Source of the DNA: Lachnospiraceae bacterium
GTDB lineage: Bacteria > Bacillota > Clostridia > Lachnospirales > Lachnospiraceae
NCBI GenBank assembly: GCA_910574195.1
Contig: CAJTBF010000012.1
Span: forward strand, 62,001-126,000
Direction: 5' to 3'
DNA: 64,000 nt
Position numbers and translations under genes: made by a program. The notes under the pieces are model-generated. The model saw only the letters and a list, made by a program, of their open reading frames with translations. It made no database searches and was not told the origin of the DNA. Below, piece by piece: positions 44,291 to 53,217 of the stretch (positions within the stretch are counted from its first letter, which is position 1; each line of letters begins with the position of its first letter).

Positions 44291-45462
44291 TATCGCTGTG
44301 GATCCGTGTCGCCCTCTGTGGAGAACAGCAGTACCTGGGAATTTTCGTCCAGCTTCAAGGCCGCTTTCAGATCCTGATATTCCGGATTGGTCATGATCTC
44401 GTTTAATACGCCGAAGGTGACGGCGCCGGATTCCCCGGAAGTAACCTGAGGATCCCCTTTTAATGGAGCGGCCAGCATCCGCATGGCTTTCGCACTTACC
44501 CAGTCGGGGGCGGCGGCGAAGACGGATACATGATTTTTTAAAATGTCCCAGGATGTGGTGTTCGGTTCTCCGCAGGCAAGTCCGGCCATAATGGTGGGCA
44601 TATCCCCTTCCACATTGTATTCCGCCCCGTCTCCTGCCGCTGCGCCTTTGTACAGACAGGCGGCGGTGTCGGCTTCCACGACACAGACGATGGGCGGATT
44701 GTCCGGATACTGGTTTGCGAAATATCCCTGTACGCCTCCGGCCAGGGAACCGACGCCTGCCTGGATGAATACATGGGTGGGACGATCGATTCCCAGATCA
44801 TAGAGCTGTTCGTTGGCTTCCATGGCCATGCTTCCGTATCCCTGCATAATCCAGGAAGGAATCTCTTCATACCCTTTCCACGCCGTATCCTGTACGACCA
44901 CGCCGTTTTCCACTTTTGCGGCGGCCGCGGCGGCCATACGTACACATTCGTCGTAATTGACTTCTTCAATGGTTGCCGTAGCATTTTCTGCAAGGATGTG
45001 GTTCAGACGATTCTGTGTGGAACCTTTCGGCATGAAAACAACGGCTTTCTGTCCTAAGCGGTTTGCCGCCCATGCGACGCCCCGGCCGTGATTTCCGTCC
45101 GTTGCGGTGAAGAAGGTTGCCTGCCCGAACTCTTCCCGAAGTGCGTCGGATGTAAGCGTCTCGAAATCCAGTTCGGAAATATCGCGTCCGGTCTGTTTTG
45201 CAATGTATTTTGCCATGGCGAAGGAACCGCCCAGCACTTTGAATGCATTCAATCCGAACCGGTAGGATTCATCCTTGACACAGACATCCTTCAATCCAAG
45301 ATGCTGCGCCATATGGGTGAGATGTGCGAGAGGCGTCGGTTTATATCCCGGGATCGTCTTGTGGAACGCCCTTGCTTTTTCCACTTCTTCGGCGGCCATG
45401 ATCGGGAGATTGGCATCGTCTGTTTTCGGCATTGTGTTTGTTACCCAGTTGATCGATTTCAT
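44248..45462 (-). CDS. dpaL: Diaminopropionate ammonia-lyase
   Basis: PLP enzyme (YgeX type) converting 2,3-diaminopropionate to pyruvate and two ammonia. It has 404 residues. The Schiff-base lysine is Lys75 in LNAFKVLGG, DGNHGRGVAW lies near 120, and a glycine-rich phosphate loop is near 240 (QAGVGSLAGG). In purine-degrading clusters it delivers the pyruvate and ammonia end products. The last 12 codons and stop belong to a 50-bp unit duplicated just downstream. Its promoter faces ssnA across a shared repeat-bearing region. Confidence 0.94.
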   Translation of the reverse strand: MKSINWVTNTMPKTDDANLPIMAAEEVEKARAFHKTIPGYKPTPLAHLTHMAQHLGLKDVCVKDESYRFGLNAFKVLGGSFAMAKYIAKQTGRDISELDFETLTSDALREEFGQATFFTATDGNHGRGVAWAANRLGQKAVVFMPKGSTQNRLNHILAENATATIEEVNYDECVRMAAAAAAKVENGVVVQDTAWKGYEEIPSWIMQGYGSMAMEANEQLYDLGIDRPTHVFIQAGVGSLAGGVQGYFANQYPDNPPIVCVVEADTAACLYKGAAAGDGAEYNVEGDMPTIMAGLACGEPNTTSWDILKNHVSVFAAAPDWVSAKAMRMLAAPLKGDPQVTSGESGAVTFGVLNEIMTNPEYQDLKAALKLDENSQVLLFSTEGDTDPQRYKEIVWDGKDYRDE

Positions 45463-45514
45463 GATACGAAAAACCTCCTTTTTTGAATTCGTTGACCATG
45501 AACTTTATGTCTCC

Positions 45515-45542
45515 ATCATACCAGAAATAAATAAGATGTCAA
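45515..45542 (-). promoter_or_regulatory. Sigma-A promoter for dpaL
   Basis: On the minus strand: -35 TTGACA (45542-45537), 16-nt spacer, -10 TATGAT (45520-45515). Confidence 0.72.
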
Positions 45543-45545
45543 TAC

Positions 45546-45587
45546 AAAATCTAAAAATTTTTTAGGAAAATCTAAAAATTTTTCAGA
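45546..45587. promoter_or_regulatory. Tandem 21-nt direct repeats between dpaL and ssnA promoters
   Basis: Two adjacent 21-nt units (45546-45566 and 45567-45587) with 19 of 21 identical bases. The first contains the perfect palindrome CTAAAAA-T-TTTTTAG. They lie between two divergent promoters and 8 nt before the ssnA -35 box: a likely operator pair. Confidence 0.65.
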
Positions 45588-45594
45588 AAAGTCA

Positions 45595-45623
45595 TTGCCT
45601 TTCCATATAAAATATGTTATGCT
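45595..45623 (+). promoter_or_regulatory. Candidate promoter for ssnA
   Basis: -35 TTGCCT (45595-45600), 17-nt spacer, -10 TATGCT (45618-45623), 44 nt before the ssnA start. Confidence 0.6.
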
Positions 45624-45666
45624 TTCTTCAGAAGCAAAAGGACGGTAGTAGAAAGGAGTTTGGCGT

Positions 45667-46998
45667 ATGATTCTGATAGGAAAAGGGACTGTAATTACAA
45701 GAGACGACAGGAACCCTTTACTTCCTGACGGAGGGGTTCTGACAGACGGCGGACGTATTGTGAAAGTAGGGGATTATGAAACACTGTGCAGAGAATATCC
45801 GCAGGCGGAACGATTGGACGCGAAAGGACAATTGATTATGCCGGCGTTGGTGAATGTACATGAACATATTTACAGCGCCATGGCAAGGGGACTGTCCATC
45901 AACGGGTATGATCCGAAAGGATTTCTGGATATTCTGAATGGAATGTGGTGGACCATTGACCGGCATCTGACGTTAAAGCAGATCCGTTTGAGCGCCCTGG
46001 CGACTTATATGGACTGTATTAAGAATGGTGTGACGACAGTGTTTGATCACCATGCCAGTTTTGGTTCTGTTAAGGGCAGTCTGTTTACCATCGCGGAGGC
46101 GGCGAAGGAGTTGGGAGTACGTACCTGCCTGTGTTACGAAGTGTCGGACCGGGACGGGGAGGAAAAGGCCAAAGCCTCTGTAAAAGAGAATGCGGATTTT
46201 ATCCGATATGCCGGAGAACAGCAAGGGGATATGCTGAAAGCCATGATGGGGATGCATGCGCAGTTTACGATCTCCGACCAGACATTTGCCTTGTGCAGGG
46301 AGAACATGCCGGAAGGGGTGGGCGCGCATATCCATGTGGCGGAAGGAATCGAAGATCTGCACGACTGTCTGAAAAAGTATGGAAAGCGGATTGTAAACCG
46401 CCTGATGGACCATGATCTGCTGGGGCCGCAGACACTGGCGGCGCATTGCATCTATGTCAACGAACAGGAGATGGAACTTTTAAAAGAGACCGATACCATG
46501 GTGGTACATAATCCGGAATCCAATATGGGGAATGCCTGCGGCTGCCCGCCCACGATGCGGATATTCCAGAAGGGGATTCTCACCGGATTGGGGACGGATG
46601 GTTATACCCATGACATGTTTGAATCTTATAAAGTAGCCAATGTACTGCACAAGCATTCGCTCTGCGACGCCAATGCGGCCTGGGGGGAAGTACCGGCCAT
46701 GCTGTTTGAGGGGAATGCAAAGATTGCAAACCGCTATTTTGACACACCGCTGGGAGTATTAAAAGAAGGCGCGGCCGCAGATGTGATCGTGGCGGCTTAT
46801 GATCCGTTGACACCGCTGCATGCGGGCAACATCAGCAGTCATCTGTTGTTTGGCCTCAGCGGCGCTATGGTGCAGACGACGGTGTGCAATGGGAAGGTAC
46901 TGATGAAGGATCGGGAACTTCTCGGTGTGGATGAAGCGAAAGTGATGGCGGATTGCCGGCAGGCGGCAGCCGAACTGGCAGAAAGTATTAACGGTTAA
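45667..46998 (+). CDS. ssnA: SsnA-type putative aminohydrolase
   Basis: Metal-dependent amidohydrolase of the chlorohydrolase/guanine-deaminase superfamily, 443 residues. Metal ligands are visible in VNVHEHIYSA (near 61, HxH pattern), GAHIHVAEG (near 220), AAHCIYVN (near 258) and GLGTDGYTHDMF (near 309). SsnA co-occurs with ygfK, ygeW, ygeX and ygeY in gut anaerobes that break down urate or purines; its exact substrate is unsettled, with deamination or hydrolysis of a ring-opened purine plausible. A 93-nt inverted repeat begins one base after its stop codon. Confidence 0.9.
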   Translation: MILIGKGTVITRDDRNPLLPDGGVLTDGGRIVKVGDYETLCREYPQAERLDAKGQLIMPALVNVHEHIYSAMARGLSINGYDPKGFLDILNGMWWTIDRHLTLKQIRLSALATYMDCIKNGVTTVFDHHASFGSVKGSLFTIAEAAKELGVRTCLCYEVSDRDGEEKAKASVKENADFIRYAGEQQGDMLKAMMGMHAQFTISDQTFALCRENMPEGVGAHIHVAEGIEDLHDCLKKYGKRIVNRLMDHDLLGPQTLAAHCIYVNEQEMELLKETDTMVVHNPESNMGNACGCPPTMRIFQKGILTGLGTDGYTHDMFESYKVANVLHKHSLCDANAAWGEVPAMLFEGNAKIANRYFDTPLGVLKEGAAADVIVAAYDPLTPLHAGNISSHLLFGLSGAMVQTTVCNGKVLMKDRELLGVDEAKVMADCRQAAAELAESING

Positions 46999-47091
46999 TA
47001 CAACGAATACCAGATTATTTTATGTTAAGATTGTCTTTGCAGATGAACCCAAATCCTGTGCTTAACATAAAAAGACTTCGTATTCGTTGTA
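46999..47091. other. 93-nt two-step inverted repeat between ssnA and ygfK
   Basis: Outer arms TACAACGAATAC (46999-47010) and GTATTCGTTGTA (47080-47091) are perfect. Inner arms TTTATGTTAAG (47019-47029) and CTTAACATAAA (47061-47071) are perfect too. A 31-nt loop remains. It starts right after the ssnA stop and ends 6 nt before the ygfK ribosome site. No T-run. Confidence 0.8.
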
Positions 47092-47113
47092 CTGGAAAAG
47101 GAGGGAAAATGAT

Positions 47114-50098
47114 ATGGGTGACAGAATGACACCGATTCCGTTTGGGAGACTCATGAATTGGGTGCTGACGGAGAAAAGCAGAAAAAACACGGTATTTGGC
47201 GTGCGGAAAATGTATCGGACGGATAAGGAAAAGTACCTCTCCATATTTGGAGAAAAGATTGAGACGCCTTTCGGACCGGCAGCGGGACCGCATACCCAGC
47301 TTGCACAGAATATCATTGCCGCGTATTTGACGGGGAGCCGGTTCTTTGAACTGAAGACGGTACAGATTCTGGACGGGGAGGATCTTCCGGTGAATAAGCC
47401 GTGTATTCTGGCGGAAGATGAATGTTATAACTGTGAGTGGTCCACGGAACTCTATGTACCGCAGGCGTATGCGGAGTATGTGAAGGCCTGGGTGGCGTTG
47501 AAGGCGCTGGCAAAGGAATGGGATTTAGGCACAGAGGACGGTTTTGTATTTAATATCAGCGTGGGCTATGATCTTGCAGGAATTCAGTCGGAGAAGATCA
47601 ACACCTATTTGAATGATATGATGGAAGCGGGAGAGCACCCTGTATTTCAGGAATGTATTCAGTGGCTGCGGGAGAATCGGGATCGGTTTACACATCTGAC
47701 AGAAGAGGATATTGACCGGATTCCGTCCGATATCTGTAAATCGGTTACGGTATCCACATTGCACGGATGCCCGCCCCAGGAGATCGAGCGGATTGCTTCT
47801 TATTTAATAACAGAAAAAGGGCTGCATACCTTTGTGAAATGCAATCCGACACTGCTGGGATATGAAGAAGCACGTGCAATGATGGATCATATGGGGTATG
47901 ATTATGTGGAATTTGGAGATTTTCACTTTAAGGACGACCTGCAGTTTGCGGACGCGGTTCCGATGTTGAGACGTCTGGATGCCCTGGCGAAAGAAAGAGG
48001 TCTGGAATTTGGTGTGAAGATTACGAATACGTTCCCGGTGGATGTGAAACGAAACGAGCTTCCTAGTGAAGAGATGTATATGTCCGGAAAATCGTTGTGT
48101 GCGTTATCTTTGAGTGTGGCTTATAAGCTGAGCCGTACCTTTGATGGAAAACTGCGGATTTCCTATTCCGGCGGAGCGGATGCATTCAATATCGAACGGA
48201 TTTTTGGACTGGGAATCTGGCCGGTGACGGTGGCTACAACCTTGCTGAAGCCCGGCGGGTATCAGCGGAACGTGCAGATTGCAGAAGTCCTGACGGCACC
48301 GGAGTTTCATTCGTTTACCGGAGTGGATGTGGACGGTCTGGAAAAGTTGATTGCAGAGATCAAAAAAGATCCGCACCATGTGAAACCGGTGAAACCTCTG
48401 CCAAGTCGGAAGATGGAAAAGACGGTTCCCCTGCTGGATTGCTTTACGGCGCCCTGTATGGAAGGCTGTCCGATTCATCAGGATATTCCCGCTTATGTGA
48501 AATTGGTATCGGAAGGACGGATGGAGGAAGCACTGGAAGTGATTCTGGAGAAAAATCCGCTGCCTTTTATGACAGGAACTCTCTGTAATCACAGGTGTAT
48601 GAGTAAATGTACCCGGAATTTCTATGAGGAACCGGTCGCCATCCGCAGGGCAAAATTAAAAGCGGCAGAGGGCGGCTATGAGAAGGTACATAGAACAAGA
48701 AAGCCTGTCGGAAAAGCAGCAGGAAAAGCAGCCATTGTAGGCGCAGGGCCTGCCGGGATTGCCTGCGGTGTATTTTTAGCGAGAGGCGGCATGGACGTGA
48801 CGGTATTTGACAAGGCAGAGTATGCAGGCGGTACTGTGCGTAACATTATTCCTGGTTTCCGGATCGCGCCGGAGGCGATTGAACGGGATGTGGAGCTGGC
48901 CAAAGCTGAAGGGGTAAAGTTTGTGCTGAAAACGGAAATCCACGGGCCGGAAGAATTGAAAACGCAGGGATTTGAGATCATCGTGCTGGCAGTGGGGGCA
49001 CATCAGGGTGTTCCCAGCGGGGCAGATACGGAAAAGGAATACAATGCAGCTACATTTTTGGAGACGGCGAAGTTCCATCCGGATACACTGGAACTTGGAA
49101 AACATGTGGTGGTGATCGGAGCAGGAAATACAGCCATGGATGCGGCCCGTATGGCAAAACGGATGCCGGGGGTGGAAGATGTAACCGTGGTATACCGCAG
49201 AACAAAGCGCTATATGCCTGCGGATGAGGAAGAATTAAGAGAAGCGCTGGAAGAAGGAGTGCTTTTCAAAGAACTGCTGGCGCCAAAAACCCAGAAAAAC
49301 AGAATTCTGACCTGTAAAAAGATGGTGCTTGGCGAGATGGATACAAGCGGCAGACAACGGCCGGTGGAGACGGAGGAAGAGGTGCAGGTTCCGGCGGATA
49401 CGATCATTGCGGCATTGGGAGAGCGGATCGACCGGACGGTATATGACACGTTTGGTGTTACATGGGATGGGAGTCCGGTTTTCCATGCGGATACCATGGA
49501 AACGACGGTGCCGGGCATCTATGTGATTGGAGACGGTGCACAAAAGGCGGCGACGATCGTGCTTGCCATCCGGGATGCCAGAAAAGCGGCGGATCATATT
49601 CTGAAGCAGGAAGAGAAAGCGGCCTTTGCTTACGAAACGGATCTGGAAAAGGCGGCAGAAAAGAGAGGCATTCTGCGGCATTCCGGGGATGCGGCGCAGG
49701 AAGAGCAGCGCTGTCTGGAATGTAATCATATCTGCGAGAATTGCGTGGATGTCTGTCCCAACCGGGCCAATGTGGAAGTCTGTGTGCCGGGAAGTGTAAT
49801 GCCGGCCATCGTTCATATAGATTATATGTGCAACGAGTGTGGAAACTGCCGGAGTTTCTGTCCATACAGTAGCGCACCCTATCAGGATAAATTTACATTG
49901 TTTGCCAATGAAGCGGATTTTGAGAACAGTAAAAATGCAGGCTATGTGGTGCTGGACAGAGCGCGGATGGATGTGAAGGTACGGCTTGGCGGCAGGGTGA
50001 AATCTTACTGCCTGACCGAGGCGGGATGTGATCTGTACGACGGGCTGAAGCAGGTGATTCTGACGATTGACAAAGAGTATGACTATCTGTATCTGTAA
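47114..50098 (+). CDS. ygfK: YgfK-type Fe-S flavoprotein, putative reductase
   Basis: Large putative NAD(P)H-dependent reductase (annotated as selenate reductase subunit in E. coli), 994 residues. The N-terminal half (about 1-430) is dihydropyrimidine/dihydroorotate-dehydrogenase-like. It is followed by a glutamate-synthase-small-subunit-type module: CMEGCPIHQDIPAY near 450, an FAD Rossmann motif GAGPAGIACG near 550 and an NAD(P) motif GAGNTAMDAAR near 675. Near the end are ferredoxin-type clusters CENCVDVCP and CNECGNCRSFCPY. In urate-degrading anaerobes it is thought to supply reducing steps on the purine ring. Start ATG 47114 with AAGGAGGG. Confidence 0.9.
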   Translation: MGDRMTPIPFGRLMNWVLTEKSRKNTVFGVRKMYRTDKEKYLSIFGEKIETPFGPAAGPHTQLAQNIIAAYLTGSRFFELKTVQILDGEDLPVNKPCILAEDECYNCEWSTELYVPQAYAEYVKAWVALKALAKEWDLGTEDGFVFNISVGYDLAGIQSEKINTYLNDMMEAGEHPVFQECIQWLRENRDRFTHLTEEDIDRIPSDICKSVTVSTLHGCPPQEIERIASYLITEKGLHTFVKCNPTLLGYEEARAMMDHMGYDYVEFGDFHFKDDLQFADAVPMLRRLDALAKERGLEFGVKITNTFPVDVKRNELPSEEMYMSGKSLCALSLSVAYKLSRTFDGKLRISYSGGADAFNIERIFGLGIWPVTVATTLLKPGGYQRNVQIAEVLTAPEFHSFTGVDVDGLEKLIAEIKKDPHHVKPVKPLPSRKMEKTVPLLDCFTAPCMEGCPIHQDIPAYVKLVSEGRMEEALEVILEKNPLPFMTGTLCNHRCMSKCTRNFYEEPVAIRRAKLKAAEGGYEKVHRTRKPVGKAAGKAAIVGAGPAGIACGVFLARGGMDVTVFDKAEYAGGTVRNIIPGFRIAPEAIERDVELAKAEGVKFVLKTEIHGPEELKTQGFEIIVLAVGAHQGVPSGADTEKEYNAATFLETAKFHPDTLELGKHVVVIGAGNTAMDAARMAKRMPGVEDVTVVYRRTKRYMPADEEELREALEEGVLFKELLAPKTQKNRILTCKKMVLGEMDTSGRQRPVETEEEVQVPADTIIAALGERIDRTVYDTFGVTWDGSPVFHADTMETTVPGIYVIGDGAQKAATIVLAIRDARKAADHILKQEEKAAFAYETDLEKAAEKRGILRHSGDAAQEEQRCLECNHICENCVDVCPNRANVEVCVPGSVMPAIVHIDYMCNECGNCRSFCPYSSAPYQDKFTLFANEADFENSKNAGYVVLDRARMDVKVRLGGRVKSYCLTEAGCDLYDGLKQVILTIDKEYDYLYL

Positions 50099-50160
50099 AA
50101 AGGCAGGAGACGAAAACAAAAAAACAGGAAACAAAAAAGAAGAAAGAGAGGAAAAGAAGT

Positions 50161-50538
50161 ATGAAACAGGCAATGAATGTAGCAGGGGCACCGGCAGCGG
50201 TAGGACCATATGTACATGCAGTGAAGACGGGGGAACTTATTTTCATATCCGGACAGCTTGGACTGGATCCGGAGAACGGGATGCTTCCGGAAGGAATTGA
50301 AGCGCAGACGACGCAAAGCCTGAAAAATCTGAAAACCATTCTGGAAGGATGTGGATCCGATTTTGAGCATGTGGTAAAGACGACCATCTTTCTTGCGGAT
50401 ATTGCAGATTTCGGAAAGGTGAATGAGATCTATGCGCAGTATTTCAACAAAGAAGTTCCGGCCAGATCCTGCGTGGAGGTTGCCAATCTTCCGAAAGCCG
50501 GATTGGTGGAGATCGAGGCGATTGCGGCAGTAAAATAG
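50161..50538 (+). CDS. ridA: RidA-family deaminase
   Basis: Reactive enamine/imine deaminase (YjgF/YER057c family), 125 residues. Active-site features are GPYVHAVKTGELIFISGQLG near 20-40 and the arginine in VPARSCVEV near 104. It hydrolyses 2-aminoacrylate-type intermediates released by PLP lyases. Since diaminopropionate ammonia-lyase passes through aminoacrylate, its place in this cluster is chemically sensible: it would protect the cell and speed pyruvate release. GAGGAAAAG precedes the ATG. Confidence 0.93.
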   Translation: MKQAMNVAGAPAAVGPYVHAVKTGELIFISGQLGLDPENGMLPEGIEAQTTQSLKNLKTILEGCGSDFEHVVKTTIFLADIADFGKVNEIYAQYFNKEVPARSCVEVANLPKAGLVEIEAIAAVK

Positions 50539-50554
50539 CCTGGATTCGGCAGGG

Positions 50555-50613
50555 CACATCAGATGTGTACAGGGATAGAAGTACGGATCGCGCAGCAGAT
50601 GTGCGATCCGTAC
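50555..50613. promoter_or_regulatory. Palindrome and hairpin before the YheO-type gene
   Basis: CACATC-A-GATGTG (50555-50567) is a perfect palindrome. GTACGGATCGC (50581-50591) and GCGATCCGTAC (50603-50613) form an 11-bp hairpin without a following T-run. They may be an operator and an intercistronic structure. Confidence 0.5.
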
Positions 50614-50648
50614 AAAAACATTGCTTCTGCAAAAAACGAGGTAGAAAC

Positions 50649-51287
50649 ATGGAATTTATACTGGAATTATTGACACAGGTTGCACATGGGGTTGCGGTTC
50701 AGTTCGGGGAATGCTGTGAAGTTGTTATTCATGATTTGCGGAAAAACGACATCGACAGTTCCATCGTTTACATTGAGAACGGGCATGTGACGGAACGTAC
50801 CACCGGTGACGGACCTTCCGGCATTGTGATGGAAGCGCTGAACAAAAGGGATGCGCTGCCAGAGGATCGCTTGGCTTATCTGATTAAGACGGGGGATGGC
50901 CGCGTTCTGAAGTCCAGCACAATCTACATCAAAGGAGACGGCGGAAAGGTGGATTACATCTTTTCTCTGAATTATGATATTACAGAATATATTCGTGCCG
51001 AAAATGCATTAAAGGCGCTGACTTCTGCCTCCGGGAAAATGGAGCATCGGGAGGAAACGGCGGCGCCGACGCACAGTGTGTCCGAGCTTCTGGACACGCT
51101 GATCGACCAGTCGGTGGCTTTGGTGGGCCGCCCGGTTTCGGAAATGTCGAAGGAGGATAAGATCAAAGCAATTCAGTATCTGGATGATGCGGGAGCTTTT
51201 TTGATTACGAAGTCCGGCGATAAGGTTTCCGCATATTTTGGAATATCGAAATTTACACTTTACAGTTACATGGGAAATGGAAAATAG
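50649..51287 (+). CDS. YheO/DauR-type PAS and HTH transcriptional regulator
   Basis: Regulator of 212 residues. An N-terminal YheO-like PAS domain (about 1-115; FGECCEVVIHDLRKND, then IYIKGDGGKVDYIFSLNYDIT) is joined to a C-terminal helix-turn-helix (about 170-212; AIQYLDDAGAFLITKSGDKVSAYF and FTLYSYM). It probably senses a small metabolite of the purine pathway and controls the cluster. ATG 50649 chosen, with GAGGT upstream. Between ridA and the permease gene, so possibly co-transcribed. Confidence 0.85.
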   Translation: MEFILELLTQVAHGVAVQFGECCEVVIHDLRKNDIDSSIVYIENGHVTERTTGDGPSGIVMEALNKRDALPEDRLAYLIKTGDGRVLKSSTIYIKGDGGKVDYIFSLNYDITEYIRAENALKALTSASGKMEHREETAAPTHSVSELLDTLIDQSVALVGRPVSEMSKEDKIKAIQYLDDAGAFLITKSGDKVSAYFGISKFTLYSYMGNGK

Positions 51288-51332
51288 AATAGAGAAAATG
51301 CCCGTATGGGGGTATAACAGGAGGAGTAAACG

Positions 51333-52667
51333 ATGGATAACTCGAAAACGGCTGCCGGCCATGCATCTATTTTTGAGCTGGACGGTGTACCACAGTTTAC
51401 ACAGGCAATTCCGCTGGCGCTTCAGCATGTGGTGGCAATGATTGTGGGATGTGTGACCCCGGCTATCATTGTTTCAGGAGTTGCAGGGCTGAATAACGCG
51501 GAAAAGGTGATTCTGATTCAGTCGGCGCTGGTAGTATCGGCGGTGTCCACATTTTTACAGTTGTTCCCGATCGGGAAAAAAGGAGGATTTCACATCGGTT
51601 CCGGCCTTCCGGTGATTATGGGTGTCAGCTTTGCCTATGTTGCAAGTATGCAGGCAATCGCAGCATCTTTTAGTATTGGAACGATCTTTGGCGCGCAGAT
51701 TGTGGGTGGAATCATTGCGGCAGCTATTGGTTTTTGTATTGATAAAATCCGAAAAGTCTTTCCGCCGCTGGTAACCGGGACAGTGGTGTTTACGATTGGG
51801 CTGTCTCTTTATGCGACTGCGGTGAATTATATGGCAGGCGGGGTGAGTAGTCCGGACTATGGACATTGGAAAAACTGGCTGGTGGCATTGATCACATTGG
51901 CGGTCGTCACAATTTTAAATCATTTTTCCAAAGGATTTATAAAGTTGGCGTCCATTCTGATCGGAATTATCGTGGGATATATTGTGGCCGCCGGTTTCGG
52001 TCTGGTGGATTACAGCGCCGTGGCGGAGGCCAGCTTTTTCCAGGCGCCGCAGATCCTGCATTTTGGAATTGAGTTTGAACCTTCGTCCTGTGTTGCAATC
52101 GGACTATTGTTTGCTATCAATGCCATTCAGGCCATCGGAGATTTTACAGCGACGACAACCGGAAGTATGGACAGAGAGCCGACGGATACGGAATTGAAAG
52201 GCGCCATCGTAGGATATGGCTGTATGAATGTGATCGGGGCGTTTCTGGGCGGCCTGCCGACAGCCTCTTACAGCCAGAATGTAGGGATCGTGACAACCAC
52301 GAAAGTAATCAACCGCTGTGTGTTGGGGCTGGCCGCAGCGATTTTATTGATTGCGGGACTGGTGCCGAAATTTTCCGGATTATTGACGACCATTCCGCAG
52401 TGTGTACTTGGCGGGGCTACGATCTCTGTATTTGCTTCGATTGCAGTGACTGGAATTAAGCTGATTACTTCTCAGGAAATGAACTTTCGGAATTCTTCTA
52501 TTGTGGGGCTTTCCGTGGCGCTGGGTGTGGGAGTGACACAGGCGCCGGCTTCTCTTGCCTTGTTTCCGGTCTGGGTAACCACCATCTTTGGAAAATCACC
52601 GGTGGTCATTGCCACACTGGTAGCGGTTTTTCTGAATCTGGTATTACCGAAAGAGAAAAAAGAGTAA
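51333..52667 (+). CDS. Xanthine/uracil-type permease (NCS2 family)
   Basis: Nucleobase:cation symporter of 444 residues with about fourcteen hydrophobic segments. Family blocks are the N-terminal QHVVAMIVGCVTPAII (near 29), FPIGKKGGFHIGSGLPVIMG (near 74) and the signature ASYSQNVGIVTTTKV near 311. It resembles xanthine/urate carriers (PbuX/UacT group) more than UraA, but specificity cannot be fixed. The context of ygeW-ygeX-ssnA-ygfK supports urate or xanthine as substrate. GGAGGAG precedes the ATG. Confidence 0.9.
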   Translation: MDNSKTAAGHASIFELDGVPQFTQAIPLALQHVVAMIVGCVTPAIIVSGVAGLNNAEKVILIQSALVVSAVSTFLQLFPIGKKGGFHIGSGLPVIMGVSFAYVASMQAIAASFSIGTIFGAQIVGGIIAAAIGFCIDKIRKVFPPLVTGTVVFTIGLSLYATAVNYMAGGVSSPDYGHWKNWLVALITLAVVTILNHFSKGFIKLASILIGIIVGYIVAAGFGLVDYSAVAEASFFQAPQILHFGIEFEPSSCVAIGLLFAINAIQAIGDFTATTTGSMDREPTDTELKGAIVGYGCMNVIGAFLGGLPTASYSQNVGIVTTTKVINRCVLGLAAAILLIAGLVPKFSGLLTTIPQCVLGGATISVFASIAVTGIKLITSQEMNFRNSSIVGLSVALGVGVTQAPASLALFPVWVTTIFGKSPVVIATLVAVFLNLVLPKEKKE

Positions 52668-52969
52668 GGCGGGATTTGGAATCATTTGTTTTCCCGATTC
52701 TATAAAAGAGAAGGATGAAACAGAAAAAGTAAAGAAATATACCGGGCGGACTTGTGCCGTCCGGTTTTTGATGTTATCGTATATCGAAAAGCCGTCAAAG
52801 GCAGGCTTGCTGTATGCCATCGTATGCGGAAAAGCCGTCGGCTGCGGATTTTCGTATGAGCGCTTGCATTTTTGGAGACAGAAAGGCATAATGATATGCA
52901 GTGTTCTTTTGTAAGGGAGAGGGGTTTTTGTATTGCATAATTTATTTTTAGAGACGGAGGCAAACAACC
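52668..52969. other. Gap after the permease gene
   Basis: A 302-nt gene-free stretch. 52747-52770 has CGGAC/GTCCG arms followed by five T residues, a modest terminator for the permease. ATCGTATATCGAAAAGCC (near 52775) and ATCGTATGCGGAAAAGCC (near 52819) are short direct repeats of unknown meaning. No RNA gene seen. Confidence 0.55.
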
Positions 52970-53158
52970 ATGTCAAAGATGGCGTTTGAACCTATTTATA
53001 GAAAAATGTTTCCTTTTTGGGAAAAAATATCGGATGCAGACAAGGAGTATATTTGCCAGAATTCCCACATTTATACGTATCCGAAGGGGAGGAATATCCA
53101 CGATAGCAGTGAATGTTCCGGTGTGATTTTAGTTCGTTCGGGAAGTCTTAGACTTTAA
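52970..53158 (+). pseudogene. Truncated Crp/Fnr-type regulator
   Basis: Encodes only 62 residues matching the N-terminal start of a Crp/Fnr cyclic-nucleotide-like sensor (FPFWEKISDADKEYI, then ILVRSGSLRL), ending at a TAA where a normal protein continues for about 160 more residues. No continuation of the sensor or the helix-turn-helix is found in any forward frame of the 60 nt before the convergent gene ends. An intact GGAGG and ATG remain. Most likely a deletion remnant, although a short expressed peptide cannot be excluded. Confidence 0.75.
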
Positions 53159-53217
53159 TATGGCAAAGAATTTCGGTTTTGCGCCTGTTTTTGTACATCA
53201 CTTTTTGTTCTATGTTT

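Noticed and set aside
51288-51332. Purine-type riboswitch before the permease gene
   Set aside because: Only 45 nt are available and no purine or xanthine aptamer core is visible.
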